Assembly: GCF_001427985.1 (NCBI RefSeq)
Contig: NZ_LMSA01000001.1
Span: 191,629-255,628, forward strand
Direction of reading: 5' to 3'
Length of the DNA: 64,000 bases
Source: Knoellia sp. Soil729
GTDB taxonomy: Bacteria; Actinomycetota; Actinomycetes; Actinomycetales; Dermatophilaceae
Shown here: piece after piece, positions 15,772-24,933 of the stretch
Position numbering within the stretch: the first letter of the stretch is position 1
Layout: the number at the start of each line of letters is the position of its first letter
The notes under the pieces: generated by a model
Database searches by the model: none
What the model saw: the letters and a program-made list of their open reading frames with translations, nothing else
What the model was told of the DNA's origin: nothing
Made by a program: the position numbers and the translations under genes

Positions 15772-17604
15772 ATGGCAAAAAGGGCGACGGAACACCGCGA
15801 ACGAGGCGGCTGGTCCGCGTTATGGAGGCTCGGCGCTGGACTGCGGGGGCGCATTGCGACCCTTGCGCTCGCCTCGTTCAGTGCCGCGATGGTCGAGGCG
15901 GTCTTCCTGGTGCTCGTCACGGGGCTCCTCCTCGCCCTGACAAGTGGGCGTGATGTCATCGGACCGGTCGTTGGGCGTGAGATCTCCATCAACACCGCCC
16001 TCGCCGCAGCCGCCGTCGGTCTGACCCTCCGCTTCGTCCTCAACATGTTCACGTTGCGACAGGCCGCGGCCCTGAGCGCCGCCGTCCGGACCAACCAGCG
16101 CCGTCGCCTCGCGCACGCCTATCTGGGCGCCTCGTGGTCGGTGCACCAGCAGGAACCGTCCGGTCGGCTTCAGGAGCTCCTCACCTCGTTCGTCTCGCGA
16201 GTCCTCGTCGCGGTCGCGGCTGCGATCCAAGGGCTCACCTCCGCCCTCAGCGTCGCGGCCTTCCTCGGTGCCGGGCTCGTGATCCAGCCTCTCGCCACCC
16301 TTGCCGTACTCGCCTTCCTCGCCGTGCTTGCGGCGCTCCTCGGTCCGTTGCGCGGTGCGATCCGTCGGGCGGCCATCCGGTCCAGCGCCGCCGACCTCAG
16401 CTTCGCCACGTCTGTCGCCGAGCTGGGTGCCCTGGGTCGAGAGATGCAGGTGTTCGGAGCACGACGCGCCTTCCTCGACCGTGTGGATCGCCTGACCGAT
16501 CTCGCGACCGAGGGCCAGCGACGCGTGCAGATCCTGTTCGGCTCCCTGGCCCCCACCTACACCCTCTTCTCGTACGGAGCAGTGCTCATCGCGGTCACAG
16601 CGCTGAGCCTCGTCGAGGTCGACGACCTCACGACGATTGGTGCGGTCACTCTGCTGATGCTGCGCTCCCTCACCTACGGACAGCAGCTGGTGTCGGTGCA
16701 GGGCACTGTGGTGTCCTCGCTCCCCGCCCTGGAGGAGGTCGAGGAGACGGCCCGCCGCTACGAGTCCCGTCCCGCTCCCGGTGGAACCGTGACGCCGGAC
16801 GAGGTGACCCCTCTGGTGATGGACGACGTGCGCTTCTCCTACGACGGCTCACGCGCCACGCTGCAAGGGGTGAACCTGACGGTTGAGAGGGGCGAGATCC
16901 TCGGCATCATCGGACCTTCCGGGGCGGGAAAGTCAACGATGGCCCAGCTCCTGCTCGGGCTGCGCGATCCGAGCGGGGGCGCCATCGGTGTCGACGGTGT
17001 TGCTCTCGCGGACGTGGACCGTGGGTGGTGGACCCGCCGGGTTTCCTTCGTCCCACAGGACCCCGCCCTTTTCACCGGGACGGTCGCTGAGAACATCCGA
17101 TTCTTCCGTGAAGGCATCGGCGACACGGACCTGCGGATCGCGGCTGAGCAGGGCAACGTCCTCGTGGACATCATGGCTCTGCCCGAGGGGTTCGACACCC
17201 ATCTGGGCGAGCGGGGCGGGGGGCTCTCGGGTGGGCAGCGTCAGCGACTGTCGATCGCGCGAGCGCTGGCCGGGGCGCCCTCTTTGCTCATCCTGGACGA
17301 GCCCACCTCAGCTCTCGATGGCCACAGCGAGGCCCTGATCCGCGACAGCATCATCGGACTTCGCGGCCAGGTCACGGTGGTCGTCATCGCCCACCGCATG
17401 TCGACCATCGACATGTGTGACCGGATCATGGTCGTGGAGGGCGGTCGGGTCACGGCGCTGGGCACGCCGGCTGACCTCCAGACCTCGAGCGACTTCTACC
17501 GTAGGGCTCTGTCGAACGCCCGGATTCTCTCTTCGGACGACGAGTCGGAGCCCGGGCAGGCGGATGACGATCACCCTGCCGCAGCAGTGCGTTTCACCAC
17601 GTAG
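15772..17604 (+). CDS. ABC exporter, permease-ATPase fusion (MsbA/PglK-type glycan-lipid flippase candidate)
   Basis: A 610-residue half transporter. Six TM helices span residues 20-320. The nucleotide-binding domain has Walker A GPSGAGKST near 383, the signature LSGGQRQRLS near 486, Walker B LLILDEPTSALD near 507, and the H-loop VIAHR near 540. In this locus no Wzx is seen, so it is the best candidate to flip the lipid-linked repeat across the membrane, like PglK (inference). The ATG at 15772 is chosen over longer frames because AGGGGA precedes it and the cytosolic N-terminus is family-typical. Its 3' end overlaps the methyltransferase gene by 34 nt. Confidence 0.85.
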   Translation: MAKRATEHRERGGWSALWRLGAGLRGRIATLALASFSAAMVEAVFLVLVTGLLLALTSGRDVIGPVVGREISINTALAAAAVGLTLRFVLNMFTLRQAAALSAAVRTNQRRRLAHAYLGASWSVHQQEPSGRLQELLTSFVSRVLVAVAAAIQGLTSALSVAAFLGAGLVIQPLATLAVLAFLAVLAALLGPLRGAIRRAAIRSSAADLSFATSVAELGALGREMQVFGARRAFLDRVDRLTDLATEGQRRVQILFGSLAPTYTLFSYGAVLIAVTALSLVEVDDLTTIGAVTLLMLRSLTYGQQLVSVQGTVVSSLPALEEVEETARRYESRPAPGGTVTPDEVTPLVMDDVRFSYDGSRATLQGVNLTVERGEILGIIGPSGAGKSTMAQLLLGLRDPSGGAIGVDGVALADVDRGWWTRRVSFVPQDPALFTGTVAENIRFFREGIGDTDLRIAAEQGNVLVDIMALPEGFDTHLGERGGGLSGGQRQRLSIARALAGAPSLLILDEPTSALDGHSEALIRDSIIGLRGQVTVVVIAHRMSTIDMCDRIMVVEGGRVTALGTPADLQTSSDFYRRALSNARILSSDDESEPGQADDDHPAAAVRFTT

Positions 17605-18458
17605 ACGAAGGTCTCCCCGACGAACGTCGCGGGGCGCGCACCCCGGGCCGGCTTGAGGGTCGGGCGACGAGGGACGCGCACCACTCCCTCGGGCCCCTGA
17701 GTCGCGAAGGCGACCCGCACCCAGCCCGTGCCACGCACACGACGACGAACGGCCTTCGCCAGCTGTCGCGGTGTGCGCACAGAAGAGGAGTCAGGAGTGG
17801 TGGTCGTGGCCTCCGCCAGGACCAGCCCGTGACGCTCAGCGAGCTCGGCAATCCCGCTCGGGAAGGCGAAAAGGATGTGGTCCGCGTTCTCCCAGCAGTC
17901 GCCGCGCTGCCCCGCCGCGACCCGGTGCGGCGCCCACGGGTTGGGGGTGGTGATGATGAGCTCCCCGTCGGCCGTCAAGAGGTCACGAGCCGAAGTGAAG
18001 AGCATGTCGAGCGCCGGGACGTGCTCGATCAGCTCACCCGCGACGATGACGTCGAATGGGCCGGCCTCCCCGACCGGCCCCGGACCCGTGGTGAGGTCGT
18101 GCGCAAGCACGTGAAAGCCCACGCGGTTGAGGTGCTCTACTCCCTCCTCGAGGACATCGACACCGAGGCACGTCGCCGCCACCTCGGCGACACGTCTGTG
18201 CAGCCAGTCGGGGGAGGCCATCCGTGCCACGTCGTGCGCCACGCAGCCGATGTCCAGGACCCGGCGCCCACGGCACCGATCGAGGATGAAGTTGATGCGG
18301 TCCTCGATGGGCTCGCGCCACGCGGCACGCAGAGTTCGCGCTCGGAAGGCGAGGGCGCAAGGGTCGTTCGGGTCGTCGGTGATCTCCGACCACCGAGACA
18401 ACCCGTCGCTGGAGCCTGCGAGGGCTCTGTCGTATGCGGCGGAACGGTTGTGCTTCAT
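17571..18458 (-). CDS. SAM-dependent class I methyltransferase
   Basis: A 295-residue protein with the SAM motif I RVLDIGCVAHD near residue 68, an acidic motif II CLGVDVLEEGVE near 95, and motif IV FDVIVAGELIEHV near 133 (Methyltransf_11/23-type). The ATG at 18458 has GGAGAG 3-8 nt upstream. A sigma70-like promoter lies just upstream. It probably methylates a sugar of the surface glycan. The 3' end overlaps the ABC gene. Confidence 0.82.
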   Translation of the reverse strand: MKHNRSAAYDRALAGSSDGLSRWSEITDDPNDPCALAFRARTLRAAWREPIEDRINFILDRCRGRRVLDIGCVAHDVARMASPDWLHRRVAEVAATCLGVDVLEEGVEHLNRVGFHVLAHDLTTGPGPVGEAGPFDVIVAGELIEHVPALDMLFTSARDLLTADGELIITTPNPWAPHRVAAGQRGDCWENADHILFAFPSGIAELAERHGLVLAEATTTTPDSSSVRTPRQLAKAVRRRVRGTGWVRVAFATQGPEGVVRVPRRPTLKPARGARPATFVGETFVYVVKRTAAAG

Positions 18459-18493
18459 GGCTCTCCGTCTGTTCACCGTGGCGTCGAGCCTGA

Positions 18494-18522
18494 AGGATAT
18501 CGGCGGTGACGACGCGCGTCAG
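18494..18522 (-). promoter_or_regulatory. Promoter of the methyltransferase gene
   Basis: On the minus strand, -35 CTGACG (18517-18522) and -10 TATCCT (18494-18499) are separated by exactly 17 nt. The predicted start leaves a leader of about 28 nt containing GGAGAG. Confidence 0.5.
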
Positions 18523-18559
18523 GCTGTTCAACCAGCCCGGGCAACTCCACTCCTCGGCC

Positions 18560-19648
18560 TCAGAGCAGCGTGTCGTAGACCTCGCGCATCAGCCTTCCCG
18601 ACTCCTTTGGGGACCGTCGCGCGCGGACCGCCTGGGCCCCGCGGGCGCGTTCCGTCCACATGTCGGGCTGGAGCAGATCTGAGATGGCAGACGCCAGTGA
18701 CCCCGCGTCGCGCGACGGTACAACGAGACCTGTGCCGTCCTCGCGGACCGAGCGTCCCAGCGCGCCGACCTCGGTGACCACAACCGGCCGACCGTGCGCG
18801 TACGCGTCGTGGAGCACGCCCGACTGCGACGCGAAGGACGTGTACGGCAGGACGACGATCGACGCCTCGGCGTACAGACGGTGCTTGTCCGCCATCGTCA
18901 CGAAGCCGATGCGCGCCTCGATCCTCGGGTCACTCGCCGCGGCCGCTCTGGCGATGGCCTCCTCGCGCGGGTCCCCGCGTCCCGCGATCACGAACCGGAC
19001 GTCCTGACCCTCGAGCAGCCTCGCCGCCTCAACGAGGACGGACAGCCCCTTGTTCGGACGCAACGCCCCGAAGAACAGCACGAGGGGCGGCCCGTCGGGG
19101 GGTGGACCGGCGAGGGCGTCCGGGACCGGGAGCACCGGCAGGGGAACCACGTGGATCGACGAGGCTCGCAGGCCAAAGTCCGACACCAGCGCCTCCCGCA
19201 GCGACTCGTGCGCGACCACGTGCGCGTCGGCACGGTCGTACGTGCGTTTCAGGACGAGGTGCTCGGCGCGGCCGAGACGCGCCCGGTGCGGCAGGACGTC
19301 GTGCACGCTGAGCACGAGAGGTGCGCCCGGTCTGATGAACGAGTCTGTGAACCGATTGATGTAGTGCAGGTGGACGAGGTCGAAGTCGTTCGCCCGGAGC
19401 GTCGCCCGTCGAGCTGCCGCTCGCTGCCAGTAGGTAGCGGCTCGTGACGCCAACCACGCGGAGCGGCCGACGGTGCGGTTGACGTCCGGCAGGTCACGCA
19501 CCACGGTCACCTGTCCGTGCGTGCCGCCGGGCGGCGCGACTTCCTGGTCGACGACCTGCATGACGATCGACTCCCCAGCCCGCGGCGTGTTCTCAGCCCA
19601 CGCCAGCTCTTCCTCGCGAGCGAAGGGGAAGTACCAAAGAAATTGCAC
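18560..19648 (-). CDS. Glycosyltransferase family 4 (GT-B fold)
   Basis: A 362-residue GT4. An aromatic N-terminus (MQFLWYFPFAREEE) leads to DLVHLHYINR near residue 90 and HDVLPHRARLG near 118. The donor-domain loop is FFGALRPNKGLSVLVEA near 193, and the C-terminal signature has SQSGVLHDAYAHGRPVVVTEVG near 285. The GTG start lacks a ribosome site; a TAGCAA box 6 nt upstream is a weak leaderless candidate. It ends 102 nt upstream of the methyltransferase start and begins 41 nt after the GT2 gene, same strand. Confidence 0.84.
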   Translation of the reverse strand: MQFLWYFPFAREEELAWAENTPRAGESIVMQVVDQEVAPPGGTHGQVTVVRDLPDVNRTVGRSAWLASRAATYWQRAAARRATLRANDFDLVHLHYINRFTDSFIRPGAPLVLSVHDVLPHRARLGRAEHLVLKRTYDRADAHVVAHESLREALVSDFGLRASSIHVVPLPVLPVPDALAGPPPDGPPLVLFFGALRPNKGLSVLVEAARLLEGQDVRFVIAGRGDPREEAIARAAAASDPRIEARIGFVTMADKHRLYAEASIVVLPYTSFASQSGVLHDAYAHGRPVVVTEVGALGRSVREDGTGLVVPSRDAGSLASAISDLLQPDMWTERARGAQAVRARRSPKESGRLMREVYDTLL

Positions 19649-19689
19649 GCGCTATTGCTACCACCTCTCGGTGCTCCGTCGGCCGGCTT

Positions 19690-20727
19690 TCAGCCCCGGC
19701 GCGGCGTCTGCGCCGTCGCCCGTCTGCGCAGGGCCAGACCCCGACTCTTGAGCAGCACAGCCGTTCGCCAGACCCGGGCGAAGGCTGCCGGGGATCCGGC
19801 CGAGAGCAACCATAGGCTGCGGTAGGCGCGACCCATACCGGGAACGCGGGCCATCTCGCGCGCGTAGTCCCGGGCGAAGGACTGGTAGGCGCTCAGGAAG
19901 TCAGCGTTGCGGTCCCATGCTTCGCCGGCCTCGATCCGCTCGACATGCTTGCTCGCGTGAAGCAGGTACGTCACCAGGAACTCGGCGAACTGCTCCGGCG
20001 GCGCCGTCCGGCGGGCGAACTCGATGTTGTCGCGCAGGATCGTGATCAGGTCCGTCGAAAAGGAGACGCGGCGCACGTTGTCCGAGACGCTGCCCGGCCG
20101 GTGCCGGTAGCCGTAGACGCCCGCGTCCGTCCGCGCGCATGTCGTCGCCTCGTGGAACATCCGTGGCATGAAGGCGAGGTCCTGATGGAGCAGGCCCACC
20201 GGGAAGCGGGGCCCACCCTCGAAGAGGTCACGGCGGAACAGTTTCGCCATCGGGCCCCACTGGGGGCGGACACAGATGATCTGGAGCAACTCGTCGGCGG
20301 CCGACGACGTCGTCGTCGTCGTTCCCAGCGTGAAGGTGGGCTGCCCCGGAGCGGCGAAGGGTACGATCTCCCCCAAGGTGATGTCCGCCCCTGCGGACAG
20401 CGCCACGCGCGTGAGTCCTGACACGAGATGCGGTGCCACGAGGTCGTCGGCGTCCACGAAGGTGACATAAGCACCACGCGCCTCGTCGATCCCTCGGTTG
20501 CGCGCCACCGAGGACCCCTGCTGCGGCTGGTGGATGACGCGCACCCGGTTGTCGCGTCGGCCCCACTCGTCGCACATCGCCTCGCTGCCGTCGCTCGACC
20601 CGTCGTCGACCAGCAGGACCTCGATGTCGGGTTCTGTTTGGTCGAGGATGCTGGCTACGCAGGCGTCGAGGTACTCCCGGACGTTGTGGACGGGCACGAC
20701 GAGGCTGACCTGCGGAGTGTCCTTCAC
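19690..20727 (-). CDS. Glycosyltransferase family 2 (GT-A fold)
   Basis: A 345-residue GT2. It has VSLVVPVHNVREYL at residues 7-20, LLVDDGSSDGS near 40, and the DXD motif FVDADD near 92. A KLFRRDLF and LHQDLAFMPRM acceptor-side segment follows near 165-190. The GTG start overlaps the stop of the upstream glycosyltransferase (GTGA), so it is part of a coupled minus-strand operon with the genes at 20724 and 21814. Confidence 0.87.
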   Translation of the reverse strand: MKDTPQVSLVVPVHNVREYLDACVASILDQTEPDIEVLLVDDGSSDGSEAMCDEWGRRDNRVRVIHQPQQGSSVARNRGIDEARGAYVTFVDADDLVAPHLVSGLTRVALSAGADITLGEIVPFAAPGQPTFTLGTTTTTSSAADELLQIICVRPQWGPMAKLFRRDLFEGGPRFPVGLLHQDLAFMPRMFHEATTCARTDAGVYGYRHRPGSVSDNVRRVSFSTDLITILRDNIEFARRTAPPEQFAEFLVTYLLHASKHVERIEAGEAWDRNADFLSAYQSFARDYAREMARVPGMGRAYRSLWLLSAGSPAAFARVWRTAVLLKSRGLALRRRATAQTPRRG

Positions 20728-21737
20728 GGGGCGGACTCGACGAGGGCCATCAGGTTGCGCCGGAACGTCTCCGGCGCTTGGAACGAAAGGTCACGGTCCG
20801 GGAGGTTCCCCCGCGCGGTCGGCATGACGGACCAGTCCAGATCCCAGGTCTCGGTCCTGACGACACCGGAAAGCGAGCGCGCCTCGGGGTGGGTGAGGAT
20901 GCCGATGTCCCGGGACACGACGACGGGCGCATGCCTCAAACCGTCAGCGATGCTCCAGCCGAAACCTTCCGACTTGGAGAAGCAGAGGTATGCCGCGCAC
21001 CTCTCATAGAGCCACCTCAGCTCGGCGGGTGTCGGGTCCGGCACGTGGACCAGCATGGGATGCTCGCGTAGGGCGGGTGGGACGTGGGTGTCGATGCCTC
21101 GGTTGGTGTGACACCACACGATCGGCAGGCTGGCGCCCTCCAGTGCCCGCTCCAGGTCGTCGACGCCCTTGATCGCCCCGTACGGGTTGAATGCCGTCAG
21201 GCAGAACTCCGACGGGACGGGGGTGCCCGGCTGGTCCGCGCGATCGCTCAGCGGGTAGAGCGGGGGCGGGAGCAGCGTGAGTCTTGGTCCGGCGTCGACG
21301 AGGCCGACGTTGTCAGGGGCCTGCAGCGCCACGAAGTCGTAGCCGTGCGCGTCGTCCGCGGTGACTTGGTTCCCCGACGGCACCAGCAGCCGGACCTTGG
21401 CTCGGACCGCACGGTTGACGTTGACCCCTTGGTACAGGCGGACGTGGACGTCGTACTCGGGAAACAGCTGGGCGCGAGCGGGATTCACGATCCTCGCCAC
21501 GGCCCCGTTCACGCCCGAGGCGCTCTTGGAGCCGATCCACCGCCAGTGGCGCGAGTCCCACACTCGTCGCGCACCACTCATCTGGCCGCCGGAGATCTGG
21601 CGCCGCGCGACCACGTCCACGCTGTCCTCGGGAAGGGCCCGCAGGATCGACGCCACGGCGCGCTGCGCGCCCCCGGGACCTCCCACAGTGCCGGCGCTGA
21701 CCAGGACACGCAGCCCCCTGTCCTTGGTTGCGTTCAC
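20724..21737 (-). CDS. Glycosyltransferase, GT-B fold (GT4-like)
   Basis: A 337-residue protein with an N-terminal LRVLVSAGTVGGPGGAQRAV loop and a C-terminal E-x7-E-like FSKSEGFGWSIADGLR segment near residue 258, characteristic of GT-B enzymes. I prefer the GTG at 21737 because the Rossmann strand starts soon after it and a TATCGT box lies 7 nt upstream. The in-frame ATG at 21824, 11 nt inside the OafA-like gene, would add 29 residues with no family features and is the alternative. It overlaps the following GT2 gene. Confidence 0.75.
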   Translation of the reverse strand: MNATKDRGLRVLVSAGTVGGPGGAQRAVASILRALPEDSVDVVARRQISGGQMSGARRVWDSRHWRWIGSKSASGVNGAVARIVNPARAQLFPEYDVHVRLYQGVNVNRAVRAKVRLLVPSGNQVTADDAHGYDFVALQAPDNVGLVDAGPRLTLLPPPLYPLSDRADQPGTPVPSEFCLTAFNPYGAIKGVDDLERALEGASLPIVWCHTNRGIDTHVPPALREHPMLVHVPDPTPAELRWLYERCAAYLCFSKSEGFGWSIADGLRHAPVVVSRDIGILTHPEARSLSGVVRTETWDLDWSVMPTARGNLPDRDLSFQAPETFRRNLMALVESAP

Positions 21738-21813
21738 TCGCCGGACGATACCCAAAGGAGTCGCCCCCGGCGAGGCCGGCGCCGCATCGATGGATGCCGG
21801 CCAGATGGGTCGC

Positions 21814-23892
21814 TCAGCGTCCATAGAGCCCGTCTAGTGCCGCCACGAAGCTGGGAGCCAATGCTTTGCTCTGCGAGACGGTGATGTGGTTGGTGTCGCG
21901 GTAGTTCGTGCGGCTATCCGTGTGAGTGGCGCACCGGCCGCCGGGGCACAGCGCGGTCCACGGATCAAGGACCTGCGCGCCCGTGCTGGACGCGACCTCG
22001 CGAAGCACGGCGCGCGCTGCGCCCTGTCGCTCCTCCGCTCGTCCGGTCGGCATCTGCCGCCCACACTGGCCGAAGCCGCTCACTAGGGAGATCACCGTGC
22101 AGTCGGTAGGGGTCCACTCGTCCACGCCGTCCCACCGTGGGACGTCCTCCACCAACAAAACGACGTGTCCGGCCGCTTGTAGTTCGGCCACGGTTGTGGC
22201 GATGGCCTTCCCGGCCATCTCGAGTTTGGGTTCCGTGAGACGAGTCATCGCGGCAGCACTGTTGCCGACTGCGAAGTCGTCGTCGCTCCAGTACCTGTCA
22301 GAGGCGGCAAGCACCACAACGCCGGGGGTGGCCTGCGAGAGAAATGCCATCGTGCCCCGGACAAAGCCTCTGCAGTCGGCATCGTGACCGGCAGGGCCGA
22401 GGGCAAAGGTCAACTCGATATCGACGACTGGGCAGTTCGTCGCCGTGGAGATGACGACCGGCCGTCCCATCTCGGCGCCAGCCCCCTGCACCGCTTCACT
22501 GAAGTGCTGCGCGTGGGAGTCACCGACAAGATAGATCGGCCGCCCGGGACTCTCAGCATTCAACGTGCACCTATCTGAGGTCTCGGAGGTCAGGGGCACG
22601 TAGCCGTGGCAGCCGGAGTGCGCCGCGAGCACTGCGTCCTGGTGCGCCTTGACCGTGGGTGACCAGAAGCCCCGGTCAACGGCAAAGCCTAAGAACAGTG
22701 CCAGCACCACCGGCGGGGCGAGGATGGGGACGACGAGCCGGGCGATCCCTCCTGTGCCTTTCGGCTCGAGGGAGCGGAGCGGCTCCTCGACCCAGGTGTA
22801 GGACGCGATGGCCGGGGCCACAGAGAGGACGGCCGCGAGCACGAGGGGAATCGCTCGGTTTGGCCACAGCGCCCCGGCGAAGACGATGAAGGGCCAGTGC
22901 CAGAGGTAGATCGAGTAGGACCAGTCCCCCAACCGGACCATGGACCGGCGCTGCAGTAGGCGAGCCACGACGTTGTCGTCACGCCCACCCGAACGGATGA
23001 GCAAGGCCGTCGCCACCACCGGGAGGATCGTCCATACGCCCGGGAAGGGTGTCGTCCCGGAGATGAGCACCAGTGACGCGACGAGCAGGACCACACCCAG
23101 AGCCCCGTGGCCCAACCCACTGGCGCGCGTCCTCGCGCCCGCCCAACCGGGCACCAGTGCGAGGAACGCGCCCACACCGAACTCCCAGACCCGGGTGAGC
23201 GGACCGTAGAAGCCGACGAGCATCTCGCCCGCCGGCAGTTCGCGGCCGCGGCTCACGGCGACGGCGATGCCGAGGGACACCACCACCACGGCGCCGATGA
23301 CGACGGTCGTGACCCTGCTGCGCTCCCCCCCGCGCCGCCGGGCGAGCCACCAGCAGGCGGCGAGCAACAGCGGGAAGCCGAGGTAGAACTGCTCCTCGAC
23401 CGAGAGCGACCACGTGTGCAGCAGAGCGTTCGTCTCGGCCGGTGCATCGAAGTAGTCGCCGGTGGTCCGCGCGATGACGGCGTTGGCGAGGAGGGACATC
23501 GCGCCCACGGCGGTCTGAGCAGTCGACTGCTGCGCCCCCAGCGGCGAGAGGAAGAGCGTGGACAGCAGCACGGTTACCGCGACCATGAGCGCCAGGGCGG
23601 GGACGAGTCGCTTGAAGCGCCGTAGGTAGAAGCGGCCGAAGCGGATCCGACCGTGCGAGGTCCACTCACGCTGGAGCATCCCGGTGATGACGAAGCCTGA
23701 GATGACGAAGAAGACGTCGACGCCGACGAACCCGCCCGGCAGGGGAAGGCCTGCGTGGTACGCCACGACGAGCAGGACGGCCACTGCTCGTAGCCCCTGG
23801 ACGTCCAACCGCCGCCGGCGAACCGTCTCCGGCATGGTCGTGGATGCACGGGTCGTTATGGGAGCCGCGCCACGCTGGGTGTCCATCACCAT
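21814..23892 (-). CDS. OafA-type acyltransferase with C-terminal SGNH domain
   Basis: A 692-residue membrane acyltransferase. The acyltransferase-3 domain has about ten TM helices (residues 25-400), with LDVQGLRAVAVLLVVAYHAG near the N-terminus (R and H are the catalytic family residues) and FFVISGFVITGML near 62. A periplasmic SGNH esterase-like domain has block I GDSHAQH near 455 and the DTNHIT D-H pair near 670. It O-acetylates extracytoplasmic glycans. The start is ATG at 23892, or the in-frame ATG at 23886 that overlaps the previous stop (TGATG). Confidence 0.88.
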   Translation of the reverse strand: MVMDTQRGAAPITTRASTTMPETVRRRRLDVQGLRAVAVLLVVAYHAGLPLPGGFVGVDVFFVISGFVITGMLQREWTSHGRIRFGRFYLRRFKRLVPALALMVAVTVLLSTLFLSPLGAQQSTAQTAVGAMSLLANAVIARTTGDYFDAPAETNALLHTWSLSVEEQFYLGFPLLLAACWWLARRRGGERSRVTTVVIGAVVVVSLGIAVAVSRGRELPAGEMLVGFYGPLTRVWEFGVGAFLALVPGWAGARTRASGLGHGALGVVLLVASLVLISGTTPFPGVWTILPVVATALLIRSGGRDDNVVARLLQRRSMVRLGDWSYSIYLWHWPFIVFAGALWPNRAIPLVLAAVLSVAPAIASYTWVEEPLRSLEPKGTGGIARLVVPILAPPVVLALFLGFAVDRGFWSPTVKAHQDAVLAAHSGCHGYVPLTSETSDRCTLNAESPGRPIYLVGDSHAQHFSEAVQGAGAEMGRPVVISTATNCPVVDIELTFALGPAGHDADCRGFVRGTMAFLSQATPGVVVLAASDRYWSDDDFAVGNSAAAMTRLTEPKLEMAGKAIATTVAELQAAGHVVLLVEDVPRWDGVDEWTPTDCTVISLVSGFGQCGRQMPTGRAEERQGAARAVLREVASSTGAQVLDPWTALCPGGRCATHTDSRTNYRDTNHITVSQSKALAPSFVAALDGLYGR

Positions 23893-24299
23893 GACCTAGG
23901 GGCTCCCTTGACGGCCACGGAGTCTGGGGCGTCGCGCATGACGACCGAGGTGACGGAGCCGAGGACGGCGCCGTGGTGGACCGGCAAGGCGGAGCTGAAC
24001 CCCGCCGCATCCAACCGCTCGACGCGCGCCGCCCGCGTCAGGCGGTGCCCTACGCCGAGGACAGGGCCCACCGACGTGTCCGCGCCCGTCCCAAGGTCAT
24101 CCAACGAATACAGGTGGGCGAGCTCGCGCACGGCCAGACGGTCGAGTGACACACCCGATGAAGCATCGTCGACAACTCCTACAAGCTCAATCGCTGTGCC
24201 CGCGTCCGTCATCCCCTCAACGACGTCGAGGCACTCTCGTGCCAACCCCGAGGCGCCAACGGCGACCACTCGCTGCCGGACCGGGTCAGGCGTCGCCAC
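23886..24299 (-). pseudogene. PglD-like sugar N-acetyltransferase with the beta-helix deleted (137 aa, probably inactive)
   Basis: The first about 105 residues are a PglD_N Rossmann-like domain: VVAVGASGLARECLDVVEG, then VVDDASSG and the VLGVGHRLTRAARVERL segment. The protein then jumps from PVHHGAVLGS, the normal entry to the left-handed beta-helix, straight to VVMRDAPDSVAVKGAP, which is the normal family terminus. About 70 residues of hexapeptide coils, including the catalytic histidine, are missing, yet the frame is intact. Full-length relatives are about 195-215 residues. It may be a decayed gene or a retained UDP-sugar-binding domain. The GTG at 24299 overlaps the PglC-like gene by 14 nt. 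Confidence 0.65.
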
Positions 24300-24933
24300 G
24301 ACCGGCTTCCGCTTCGCGAGAGGTGCAGGCGTACCCGACGAACTCGCTCATCGTCGCCTCTCCCTCGCCACTGATCCCTTGGCGCCGGAGAACGGCGACC
24401 ACCGTGCGACCGATGACAGAGAGGTCGAGAGCCAGACTGCGCCGCTCGACATAGTCGACGTCCAGGGCGAACTTGTCCTCCCACGAGAGGGAGTTCCGCC
24501 CGGACACCTGAGCCAGGCCAGTGACTCCCGGTCGCACCTCGTGCCGACGGGCCTGCTCTGGGGTGTACCGGTCGAGGTACTCCACGAGCAGCGGCCGCGG
24601 ACCGACGAGACTCATGTCGCCCTTGAGGACGTTCCACAACGTCGGCAGCTCGTCCAGGCTGGTCGACCGCAGGAACCGGCCCGTCGACGTCAGGCGCTGG
24701 GCGTCGCTGACATGCCTGCCGCGCACCTCGCGCATGCTGCGGAACTTCACCAGCTCGAAGACGACCCCATCACGACCCGGCCGACTCTGACGGAAGAACA
24801 CGGGGCGGCCGTGTGCCACGAGGACGGCACCTGCGACGACCAGCTGGATCGGTGCCGAGCACACCAGGATCACAGCACTCACGCCGACATCCAGTACCCG
24901 TTTGAGCACGTCGGAGGTACGCTCACGCGGCAC
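24286..24933 (-). CDS. Bacterial sugar transferase, PglC-type phosphoglycosyl transferase
   Basis: A 215-residue monotopic phosphoglycosyl transferase, the short PglC form without the extra TM domain. A re-entrant N-terminal hydrophobic segment is at residues 10-38. FFRQSRPGRDG follows near 45, then FELVKFRSMR near 58. SLDELPTLWNVLKGDMSLVGPRP near 92-115 contains the catalytic DE pair. It transfers a phospho-sugar to undecaprenyl phosphate to start glycan assembly. The GTG at 24933 overlaps the aminotransferase stop by 11 nt. Confidence 0.9.
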   Translation of the reverse strand: MPRERTSDVLKRVLDVGVSAVILVCSAPIQLVVAGAVLVAHGRPVFFRQSRPGRDGVVFELVKFRSMREVRGRHVSDAQRLTSTGRFLRSTSLDELPTLWNVLKGDMSLVGPRPLLVEYLDRYTPEQARRHEVRPGVTGLAQVSGRNSLSWEDKFALDVDYVERRSLALDLSVIGRTVVAVLRRQGISGEGEATMSEFVGYACTSREAEAGRGDA

